This document shows, in pieces, positions 51,477-58,556 of a DNA stretch of 64,000 bases. Numbering within the stretch: the stretch's first letter is position 1; each line of letters begins with the position of its first letter. A program made the translations under genes and the position numbers. Below the pieces are notes generated by a model. The model searched no databases. It had not been told where the DNA came from and saw nothing but the letters and a program-made list of their open reading frames with translations. Where the stretch lies: contig CAZWPX010000013.1 of assembly GCA_964636125.1 (NCBI GenBank), positions 1 through 64,000 of the forward strand, written 5' to 3'. Origin of the DNA: CAJINA01 sp964636125 (GTDB lineage Bacteria > Desulfobacterota > Desulfobacteria > Desulfobacterales > CAJINA01).

Positions 51477-52604
51477 ATGAAATTCAGCAAATTGACAACC
51501 CTGGCAGTCGGCCTGATGCTGCTTGTGGCGGTGGGGTTCGGTTGCACGACGACCCAGTCGGCCACCAAGGAGACCCCGGCCAAGGCTGAAGCGGCTGCGT
51601 GGAAATTTCACGACATCGTCGATGTGAAATTTGTCCAGCAGTACGCCAAGATCCCCAGGCCGGAAAAGTCTTTGATCATTGACTCCCGGCCCAAGCGGCC
51701 CAAGTTCGACAAGGGCTACATTCCCGCGGCCGTGAGCATTCCGGACAGCAAGTTTGCCAAGATGACCGACCAGCTGCCCGCGGACAAGACCGCCGTGCTC
51801 ATATTCTATTGCCAGGGGCCCACTTGAAAGCTGAGTCACAAATCCGCCTGGAAGGCGGAAAAACTCGGTTATAAGAATGTAAAGGTTTTCGAAGACGGCT
51901 TTCCCGTTTGGAAGAAGACTGCCGGCAATTACTACGCCGTGGAAGTCAGCTGGGTAAAAAGCAAGATTGATAAGCAGGCCAACGTGGTCTTCGTGGACTC
52001 CCGTCCCACCCGTCCCAAGTACGTCAAGGGCCACATCCCGGGCGCCATCAGCATCCCTGACAGCAAGTTCGACAAGATGACCGCCGAACTGCCGGCCGAC
52101 AAGAGTACGCCGCTGAGTTTCTATTGCGGCGGGTACACCTGAAAGCTCAGCCATAAGTCCGCCAGGAAGGCGGTCAAACTTGGTTATAAAGATGTATCTG
52201 TATTTGCAGCGGGCTACCCGGCCTGGAAAAAAGTTGCTGGTGCGGCTCCCGTAGCGGTTAAAGCCGGCGGCGAGGAAGGCACCATCGACATCGCCACCTT
52301 CGAGAAAATCATGAAAGAGAATCCCGGGAGCATTATGCTCATCGATGTACGGGACAAGGACGAGTTCGACAAGGGCACTCTCAAGACGGCCGTCAACATT
52401 CCGGTGGACAACCTGGAAGACAAGATTGCGACGCTGCCGAAAGACAAGCCCGTCGTCTTCATCTGCGGCACCGGTGCCCGCAGCGGGGAATCCTACTACA
52501 TGGTCCAGGACGTTCGCCCGGAACTCAAGAACGTCTATTACATCGACGGGGAACTGACCATTAACAAAGACGGTTCCTTTAAAATCAAACCGCCGGCGCC
52601 CTGA
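51477..52604 (+). CDS. Periplasmic triple-rhodanese lipoprotein with two selenocysteines
   Basis: 375 residues if TGA at 51825-51827 (codon 117) and 52140-52142 (codon 222) are read as Sec. A lipoprotein-type signal (LMLLVAVGFGC) is followed by three rhodanese domains: ~30-145, ~150-250 and ~265-370. The loops are FYCQGPT-U-KLSHKSA, FYCGGYT-U-KLSHKSA and FICGTGARSG. Many rhodaneses read CxGPxC[KRW]xS here, so Sec replaces the second, catalytic Cys; domain 3 has an ordinary CxxGxR loop at residue 330. Reading is open and homologous through both UGAs, each followed after 15 bases by the same hairpin. Start: ATG after GGAGGTAAAC. Probable role: periplasmic sulfane-sulfur transfer or reduction. 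Sec-containing rhodaneses have, as I recall, been listed in selenoproteome surveys. Confidence 0.88.
51843..51859 (+). promoter_or_regulatory. Putative SECIS hairpin 1
   Basis: TCCGCC and GGCGGA pair perfectly around TGGAA, beginning 15 bases after the first in-frame UGA of the rhodanese gene. The distance fits bacterial SECIS elements. The loop has G and U near the 5' side. Confidence 0.6.
52158..52173 (+). promoter_or_regulatory. Putative SECIS hairpin 2
   Basis: CCGCC and GGCGG pair around AGGAA. The upstream T at 52158 is at the same 15-base offset after the second UGA as in SECIS 1. The hairpin is nearly identical though the surrounding codons have diverged, which suggests selection on RNA structure or a recent domain duplication. 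Confidence 0.55.
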
Positions 52605-52628
52605 TACGGATCCGGCCTAAACCTATAA

Positions 52629-52670
52629 CCTTTGCACCTGCCTGCAGTTATCGGAGGGCAGGTGCAAAGG
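52629..52670. terminator. 14-bp perfect hairpin after the selenoprotein gene
   Basis: CCTTTGCACCTGCC and GGCAGGTGCAAAGG form a perfect stem with a 14-base loop. It lacks a T-run, so it may be a partial terminator, an RNA stability element or a protein-binding site. It ends the first transcription unit before the second sigma-54-like promoter. Confidence 0.6.
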
Positions 52671-52778
52671 CATTAACAGGGTGATGCCCGTGTCCGGTGA
52701 TTGCCCTGTCCAGCTTGGTCGTTACCTGCTTGACAAAGGTGAACGATACCGCGTAAGCTGTCGAAATATTTTATTTCT

Positions 52779-52795
52779 GGGCAGAAGTTTTGCAT
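52779..52795 (+). promoter_or_regulatory. Second sigma-54-like promoter, before the octaheme cytochrome
   Basis: TGGGCAGAAGTTTTGCAT: GG (52780-52781) and GC (52792-52793) are 10 bases apart, with CA after GG and TT before GC as in the consensus. The start would be near 52805, 27 bases before the ATG. TTAACAGGG at 52673-52681 repeats part of the UAS at 46124-46132. Confidence 0.6.
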
Positions 52796-52831
52796 AACTC
52801 AACTGATACACGCGTAGATGAGGAAAGGTAA

Positions 52832-54457
52832 ATGAAACCCTTTAAACTGATGAATCTGCTGGCTGTGGGATTGGCGGTTCTACTGGCCGCCGGGTCGGCC
52901 ACTGGGGCGCCGGAGGCTGAAGGTGAAGCGCAGGCCCCGGGGAGAACCATGGCACAGCAGGCGACCAAAGAGAAGAAGTTGTGGGTCACTGTAAACCACG
53001 GCAACGTGAAGGCACTCAAGCAGAAGTTCAAATCAGGGCCCGAAGTGACCCAGGCGTGCCTCTCCTGCCACTCGGAAGCGGAAAACCAGTTTCAAAAGAC
53101 GATCCACTGGACCTGGCAGGCCGGCCATGACAGCAACGGTGCGATCATCGGCAAGGCCGGCCATTCTCTGAATAATTTTTGTATCTCCGGCAATATGAAC
53201 CAGGATAAGGGCTGCCTGTCCTGTCACCCCGGCTGGGGCAAGAAAACCGAGAGCATTAATTGCCTGGTCTGTCATGGTCAAACGGATATCAACTGGGAAG
53301 AGTCTTTTGAAGATTACGAGGCCTTTGCAGCGTCCGATGATCCCGAAGAGCTCGAGATTGCTCAAGAGATAAGCGGTAACATCCAGGCCGCGGTGGTCGA
53401 TATCAGTCGGCCGACCCGTAAGAACTGCGGTTCCTGCCATTTTCGAGGCGGCGGCGGCGACGGCGTGAAGCACGGGGATCTGGATTCATCCCTCACCAAG
53501 CCGAATAAAAATCTGGATGTGCATATGGGCACCGATGGACAGAATTTCAATTGCACCCGTTGCCATACCACCTCCATGCACAATATCGCCGGGCGGATAT
53601 ACACCGAGCCGGCGTTTACGGACCGTAAAAGTCTGATTGAAGATGACCTGACCTCCAAGATTACCTGCGAATCGTGCCACAGCGCCAAACCTCACAAGGC
53701 GGGGTCTAAAGCCAACGACCACACGGACAAGGTGGCCTGCCAGAGCTGTCACATCCCCACATTTGCGCGGGTTAACCCCACGAAGATGTCATGGGACTGG
53801 GCCCAGTCGGGTAAGCTCAAGGACGGCAAGCCCTATAAAACCAAGGGAGAATTCGGCAAACATGATTACCTCACAATCAAGGGCCAGATGAAATGGGCCA
53901 AGGATGTCAAGCCGACGTACGCCTGGTTCAACGGGTCCATTGAAAGTTTTACGGCCCGCGATGCCATTGATCCTTCCGGTACGGTAAAGCTCAGCCAACC
54001 GGTCGGCGGACCGCAGGATCCGAATTCCCGGATTTTTCCGTTCAAGGTTCACAGCGGGAATCAGCCTTACGACAAGATCAACAAAACCCTTTTGGTGCCC
54101 CTGCTGTCGGGACCCAAGGGCTACTGGAAGACGCTTGACTGGAAAGATGCTCTGCAGAGAGGAAATGACGCCGTGGGCGTTCCCTTTTCGGGTGAGTTCG
54201 ATTTCGTACGAACCACCTATGTTTTTCCAACCACCCACATGGTAGCCCCCAGGGATAATGTGGTAAATTGTACGGAGTGCCACATTCAACAGGACAGCCG
54301 CCTGGCGGATATCACCGGGGTGTACATGCCCGGTCGTGACCGTTTCATGATTCTGGATTCTCTGGGCTGGATCGCCATTCTGGGCGCGCTGCTCGGGGTC
54401 TGCCTGCATGGACTCGGGCGTGTGTTTACCAAAAGCAACGGCCAGAAGGAGGACTGA
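52832..54457 (+). CDS. Octaheme c-type cytochrome, tetrathionate-reductase family
   Basis: 541 residues with a Sec signal (LMNLLAVGLAVLLAAGSATG). Eight CxxCH heme motifs occur in order: CLSCHSE, CLSCHPG, CLVCHGQ, CGSCHFR, CTRCHTT, CESCHSA, CQSCHIP and CTECHIQ. Spacing and blocks such as CISGNMNQDKGCLSCHPGWG match the OTR family, which reduces tetrathionate and also nitrite/hydroxylamine in vitro. The C-terminus adds a TM (LGWIAILGALLGVCLHGLG) that would tether it to the membrane near the b-type cytochrome encoded 3 bases downstream. RBS GAGGAAAGG. The true electron acceptor (tetrathionate, polysulfide or a nitrogen oxide) is inferred from context. Confidence 0.93.
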   Translation: MKPFKLMNLLAVGLAVLLAAGSATGAPEAEGEAQAPGRTMAQQATKEKKLWVTVNHGNVKALKQKFKSGPEVTQACLSCHSEAENQFQKTIHWTWQAGHDSNGAIIGKAGHSLNNFCISGNMNQDKGCLSCHPGWGKKTESINCLVCHGQTDINWEESFEDYEAFAASDDPEELEIAQEISGNIQAAVVDISRPTRKNCGSCHFRGGGGDGVKHGDLDSSLTKPNKNLDVHMGTDGQNFNCTRCHTTSMHNIAGRIYTEPAFTDRKSLIEDDLTSKITCESCHSAKPHKAGSKANDHTDKVACQSCHIPTFARVNPTKMSWDWAQSGKLKDGKPYKTKGEFGKHDYLTIKGQMKWAKDVKPTYAWFNGSIESFTARDAIDPSGTVKLSQPVGGPQDPNSRIFPFKVHSGNQPYDKINKTLLVPLLSGPKGYWKTLDWKDALQRGNDAVGVPFSGEFDFVRTTYVFPTTHMVAPRDNVVNCTECHIQQDSRLADITGVYMPGRDRFMILDSLGWIAILGALLGVCLHGLGRVFTKSNGQKED

Positions 54458-54460
54458 TTC

Positions 54461-55123
54461 ATGACTGCCAAGAAGATGACCCGGATTTACCTTTATACCC
54501 GTTATGAACGGTTCTGGCACTGGCTGCAGATGCTGCTGATTCTAGTTTTGCTGATCACCGGCTTCGAGGTGCATGGCACCTTTACGCTGCTGGGATTCGA
54601 GACCGCGGTAATAGTGCATAACTACACCGGTCTCACCTGGCTGGTTGCTTTTGTGTTTTTCGTTTTCTGGATCATGACCACTGGAGAATGGAAACAATAC
54701 ATACCGACCACCAAAAAGGTGCTTTCCGTGGTGCGCTATTACGCCTACGGTATCTTTCGGGGAGAATCCCACCCGGTTCCCAAGAAGAAACATGCGAAAC
54801 ACAACCCGCTGCAGCGCCTGGTGTACCTTTCACTGGCCGCCGCAGGCCTGCCCATCCAGATGGCCTCCGGTTTCCTTTACTGGGGTTACAATTCGTGGGC
54901 TGCCTGGGGACTTGGCTGGTTGAGCCTGGATGTGGTGGTGTTTGTACACATGGCCGGAGCCTTTGGCATCCTGCAGTTCTTGATTATCCATATTTACATG
55001 ACCACCACGGGACATTCCATCTTTGCTCACATTAAAGCCATGATTACGGGCTGGGAAGATGTGGAGGAGGGTGAAGTGGTGGAATCCTGGGAGAAGCACG
55101 AACGGAGCGGCGTTTCGGCCTGA
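54461..55123 (+). CDS. Cytochrome b561-type membrane subunit
   Basis: 220 residues, four membrane spans. Candidate heme-b histidines are in YERFWHWLQMLLILVLL, ETAVIVHNYTG, VFVHMAGAFG and FLIIHIYMTTTGHS. It is the usual quinol-oxidising partner of periplasmic multiheme cytochromes. RBS AGAAGGAGG. The gene pair would make a quinol:tetrathionate-type reductase; a strong inverted repeat follows and ends the unit. Confidence 0.88.
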   Translation: MTAKKMTRIYLYTRYERFWHWLQMLLILVLLITGFEVHGTFTLLGFETAVIVHNYTGLTWLVAFVFFVFWIMTTGEWKQYIPTTKKVLSVVRYYAYGIFRGESHPVPKKKHAKHNPLQRLVYLSLAAAGLPIQMASGFLYWGYNSWAAWGLGWLSLDVVVFVHMAGAFGILQFLIIHIYMTTTGHSIFAHIKAMITGWEDVEEGEVVESWEKHERSGVSA

Positions 55124-55179
55124 TCCGACCGGGTATCACTGAACAACCTGAAATTCGACAGCGGCCCTGATGGGCTCAC

Positions 55180-55212
55180 AAAGACCGCTTGCCTGTTTGC
55201 AAGCGGTCTTTC
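55180..55212 (+). terminator. Terminator after the cytochrome operon
   Basis: AAAGACCGCTTGC and GCAAGCGGTCTTT form a 13-bp perfect stem around CTGTTT, followed by CTATTA. The T-run is short but the stem is very strong. Confidence 0.75.
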
Positions 55213-55308
55213 TATTACCATAAAGGGTATTGGTCTGCAGGCTGATCCGGGTTATAGAAACCCCATCCTTATTACCCGTACGGGGCAAATGCCCACAGGA
55301 GGTTTCCA

Positions 55309-56544
55309 GTGGTAGACGTAAACATCGTGGACCCTGAAATTGCACAACTGATCGACCGGGAAAAACAACGCCTGGAAAACACCCTGAACCTGATAGCGGC
55401 CGAGAACCATGCCCCGGCCCCTGTCCTGCAGGTGCTGGGCTCCGTTCTCAATTCAAAAACCATAGAGGGGTACCCGGGCAAGCGGTTCCACGCTGGCTGT
55501 GTCCATGTGGACGCGGTAGAACGCCTGGCCATTGATAGGGGGCGGGCGCTGTTCGGGGCCGAGCACGTGAATGTACAGCCCCACAGCGGTACATCGGCCA
55601 ACCTGGCCGTCTATTTTTCTGTGCTGGATATCGGTGATCGCATTCTGGCCATGAACCTTTCCCACGGCGGGCACCTTTCCCACGGGCATACGGCTTCGAT
55701 TACCGGTCGTTGTTTTCATTTCAAACACTACGGGGTTGATCCGGCCTCAGAATTGATCGACTATGATCAGGTCCGCCAACTCGCGGTTGAATTCAGGCCG
55801 AAAATGATTGTCGCTGGGGCCAGTTCCTATCCCCGTCGCATCGATTACGCCCGGATGGCAGCGATTGCCAGGGAAGTTTCCGCCTATCTGCTGGTGGACA
55901 TGGCCCATCTGGCAGGCCTGGTGGCTGCGAGCGTACTTCCCAGTCCGGTTCCGCACAGCGATTTTGTAACCTTTACCTGCTACAAGACCCTGATGGGTCC
56001 CAGGGGGGGCGTGATCCTGTGCCGTGATCGGTTTGCGCAAAAAATTGACAGAACCATTTTTCCCGGCTGTCAGGGGACCAGTGCCGTCAACCTGATAGCC
56101 GCCAAGGCCATGATTTTCAAACTGGCCGGTGAACGAACGTTCGCCCGGACCCAGGACCGGACCGTGCGGAATGCGGTCAGCCTGGCAAAGGACCTCGAAA
56201 ACCGGGGGTACCGTATTGTCACCGGCGGGACAGACAATCATCTTGTCCTGGTGGACATGACATCTAAGCAGCAAGCGGGTGGGCCTGCCGAAAAGATTCT
56301 TGAATCGGTGGGGATAGTCGCCAACCGCAATGTGATTCCCGGGGATGAACGCAGACCCGGGGCGGTGAGCGGGGTCCGCTTCGGGACCGCGGCGGTGGCT
56401 GCCCGGGGCATGAGCGCAGCAGAGATGCAGGCGATTGCCGCCCTTATCGACAGGGCCCTGACGCACCCACGGGACCCGGCCGGAAATGCAGCCGTAAAGG
56501 CCGAAGTCGCGGTGCTTTGCAACCGGTTTCCGGTATACGCATGA
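55309..56544 (+). CDS. Serine-hydroxymethyltransferase-like PLP enzyme (divergent)
   Basis: 411 residues, GTG start after AGGAGG. It aligns with GlyA throughout: ENTLNLIAAENHAPAPVLQV, EGYPGKRFHAGCVHVDAVER, LSHGGHLSHGHTASITG and VTFTCYKTLMGPRGGVILCR. Key differences: the residue before the PLP lysine is Tyr where GlyA has His (THK), the folate-site tyrosines in KYAEGYPGKRYYGG are changed (KTIEGYPGKRFHAG), and Arg after KTL is Met. It may be a paralogue with another beta-hydroxy amino acid or aldehyde as substrate. A gene of PurF type follows after about 100 bases. Confidence 0.75.
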   Translation: MVDVNIVDPEIAQLIDREKQRLENTLNLIAAENHAPAPVLQVLGSVLNSKTIEGYPGKRFHAGCVHVDAVERLAIDRGRALFGAEHVNVQPHSGTSANLAVYFSVLDIGDRILAMNLSHGGHLSHGHTASITGRCFHFKHYGVDPASELIDYDQVRQLAVEFRPKMIVAGASSYPRRIDYARMAAIAREVSAYLLVDMAHLAGLVAASVLPSPVPHSDFVTFTCYKTLMGPRGGVILCRDRFAQKIDRTIFPGCQGTSAVNLIAAKAMIFKLAGERTFARTQDRTVRNAVSLAKDLENRGYRIVTGGTDNHLVLVDMTSKQQAGGPAEKILESVGIVANRNVIPGDERRPGAVSGVRFGTAAVAARGMSAAEMQAIAALIDRALTHPRDPAGNAAVKAEVAVLCNRFPVYA

Positions 56545-56648
56545 TTCAACACCTGGTTTCCGGTGTCTTTTCGATTGACTATATTCTGTGATGTAAAGTA
56601 AGAAAAAGCCTTCAATTATATTATGCCTCAGACAATAAAGGAGCGAAC

Positions 56649-58052
56649 ATGGGTGGACTATTTGGCGTGGTATCGGAAAACGATTGTGTGAAGGACATCT
56701 TTTACGGGACGGATTACCACTCTCATCTCGGAACCAAGCGCGGCGGCATGGCCGTGATGAACGCTGAAGGCATCAAGCGCTCCATCCACGACATCCAGAA
56801 TAACTATTTCCGAACCAAATTTGAGTCTGATTTGCCCAAGTTCGGTGGGACCACCGGCATCGGTGTTATCAGTGACTTTGATTCCCAGCCGCTTATTATC
56901 AGCTCGCACCTGGGGACGTTTGGTATCGTGACGGTGGGCAAAGTGAATAATATTGAGGCCCTGACCCGCAGTGCGTTTGGCGGCAAGAGGCAGTTTTCCG
57001 AAATCCTCACAGGGAACGACAACCCTACCGAAGTGGTGGCTGGATTAATTTGCGAAGAAGACTCTTTTGAGGCCGGCATCCAGAATGCCCATGCCAGGGT
57101 TGAAGGGTCCTGTTCAATGCTGATCCTGACCGAAAAGGGCCTGTATGCCGCCCGCGACAAGCTGGGTCGGACGCCCATTGTCATCGGCCGCAAAGAAGGC
57201 GCCTTCGCAGCAGCCTCGGAGAGTTGCGCTTTCCCCAATCTTGGTTACGAGGTGGAAAAATTCTTGGGTCCCGGCGAAGTAGTTTTCATGACGGCCGAAG
57301 GGATTGAACAACGGATTCCACCGGGTGATAAAATGCAGGTCTGCGCATTTCTATGGGTTTATTACGGCTACCCGGCTTCTGAATACGAGAATATCAATGT
57401 GGAGTGGGTCCGTAATAAATGCGGCGCAGCCCTGGCCCGCAGAGACGATGAAGCAATTGACTTTGTAGCCGGTATTCCGGATTCGGGTATCGGACACGCC
57501 ATCGGTTATGCCAGTGAGAAAAAAATACCCTACCTGCGGCCATTTGTGAAATACACCCCCACCTGGCCGCGCAGTTTTATGCCCCAGAACCAGGAACTGC
57601 GCGACCTGGTAGCCAAAATGAAGTTGATCCCGGTCAAACGCCTGATTGCCGATAAACGCATCCTTTTTTGTGAAGATTCTATTGTTCGCGGTACCCAGTT
57701 AAAGGACAATATCCAGATTCTATATGAATACGGCGCCCGGGAGGCGCATATGCGTCCGGCATGCCCGTGCCTGATCCACCCGTGTGAGTTCCTGAATTTC
57801 TCAACATCCAGATCCACCCTGGATCTTGCCGGCCGCCAGATGATCAAGACAATTGAAGGGGCTGAAGATAAGAACCTGGAAGATTATGCCCGGGCGGGTT
57901 CGGACAAGAACCTGGAGATGATTGACCTCATTCGCGAGCGGCTGAAACTTACCAGCCTGAAGTACCAGGCCCTGGAAGACCTCGTGGATGCCATCGGGAT
58001 ACCGAAGGAGCGGTTGTGTACGCATTGCTGGGACGGCACCAGCTACTTCTAG
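56649..58052 (+). CDS. purF: Amidophosphoribosyltransferase-like protein lacking the N-terminal Cys
   Basis: 467 residues. Two PurF domains: Ntn-type glutaminase-like (1-230) and phosphoribosyltransferase (~240-430) with PRPP site ILFCEDSIVRGTQL. Catalytic PurF begins MCGIxG; here it is MGGLFGVVSE, so the nucleophile Cys1 is Gly. The HRGQES-type glutamine-binding loop is replaced by HLGTKRGG. The C-terminus ends LCTHCWDGTSYF as PurF does. It might use free ammonia, take nitrogen from another protein, or do something else. RBS AAAGGAGC fixes the ATG. The stop TAG coincides with the start of the repeat at 58050. Confidence 0.8.
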   Translation: MGGLFGVVSENDCVKDIFYGTDYHSHLGTKRGGMAVMNAEGIKRSIHDIQNNYFRTKFESDLPKFGGTTGIGVISDFDSQPLIISSHLGTFGIVTVGKVNNIEALTRSAFGGKRQFSEILTGNDNPTEVVAGLICEEDSFEAGIQNAHARVEGSCSMLILTEKGLYAARDKLGRTPIVIGRKEGAFAAASESCAFPNLGYEVEKFLGPGEVVFMTAEGIEQRIPPGDKMQVCAFLWVYYGYPASEYENINVEWVRNKCGAALARRDDEAIDFVAGIPDSGIGHAIGYASEKKIPYLRPFVKYTPTWPRSFMPQNQELRDLVAKMKLIPVKRLIADKRILFCEDSIVRGTQLKDNIQILYEYGAREAHMRPACPCLIHPCEFLNFSTSRSTLDLAGRQMIKTIEGAEDKNLEDYARAGSDKNLEMIDLIRERLKLTSLKYQALEDLVDAIGIPKERLCTHCWDGTSYF

Positions 58053-58240
58053 TATCGACCCACAAGGGGCATCTTTTGGCCCAGGGCTGCGTTTTCGCTT
58101 TATTGCAATCCTCAACGTAGAGTGACTACACATGCGGTTTTCTGCCCGCCCGGCACCTGGTGCCAGGGAACTCGCTGCACTCGCACCCTGACCTACAATA
58201 AGATGAGAGTGTTCCCCGTAGGTCAGGGTTTCCCGCACCT
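58050..58240. repeat. Repeat-rich intergenic: MITE arm and REP-like hairpins
   Basis: TAGTATCGACCCACAAGGGG at 58050 matches the left arm of the 51267 element, again starting at a stop codon. CAGGG (58164) and CCCTG (58186) flank AACTCGCTGCACTCGCA, a near copy of the hairpin at 9933. GTAGGTCAGGGTTTCCCGC begins at 58218 and matches 9788. The 504-base gap 58053-58556 otherwise holds a gene remnant and the promoter below. Confidence 0.6.
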
Positions 58241-58286
58241 GTTTGGAAGATTTCATGCCCGGTTATCGGGGTTTTCAATAGAATTG

Positions 58287-58385
58287 TTATCGCCGGATTA
58301 TCCTGTAAGCGGGATTTTCCTTACGCCAGTTGTTCCAGGCTGCAACGTCCCGGCTGATGATATCATATTGTTTTTTTTGGACCAT
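58287..58385 (-). pseudogene. Remnant resembling the start of a pentapeptide-repeat protein
   Basis: An ATG at 58385 with AAAAGGC upstream opens 32 codons: MVQKKQYDIISRDVAAW, then NNWRKENPAYRIIRR and stop. The W-N-x-W-R-x-x-N-P block is the usual N-terminal lead-in of pentapeptide-repeat proteins, but no A(D/N)LxX repeats follow in any frame. It looks like a truncated gene, cut near the repeat elements. The similarity is short, so this is tentative. Confidence 0.4.
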
Positions 58386-58473
58386 TTTAAAAGCCTTTTA
58401 CTGAAAATATTTAAAAGATAGAGTAACTCTGGTCAGCGTGCAACCGGATTAAGGTTGATTTCAACATTAAGAG

Positions 58474-58524
58474 TTGACAGAAGCGGCAGGCTAACAGTAT
58501 AAGTTCGAAACTTGTCGAATTGTA
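58474..58524 (+). promoter_or_regulatory. Promoter and ArsR-type operator of the nitroreductase operon
   Basis: TTGACA at 58474-58479, an 18-base spacer, then TATAAG at 58498-58503. The operator TTCGAAACTTGTCGAATTGT begins at 58504, directly after the -10 box. The sequence through TCGAATTGTAAAAT is identical to that of arsR at 43777-43790. Confidence 0.75.
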
Positions 58525-58556
58525 AAATACAAAAACTTTCAAAGTTTGGGGGCCGG

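Noticed and set aside
51477..52604. Three separate rhodanese pseudogene fragments ending at TGA.
   Set aside because: Only TGA interrupts the frame, twice at the same catalytic loop position with hairpins behind, and selA is present; decay would not give this pattern.
55213..55308. A glycine or tetrahydrofolate riboswitch before the SHMT-like gene.
   Set aside because: No recognisable conserved core of either class; only a short spacer with a good RBS.
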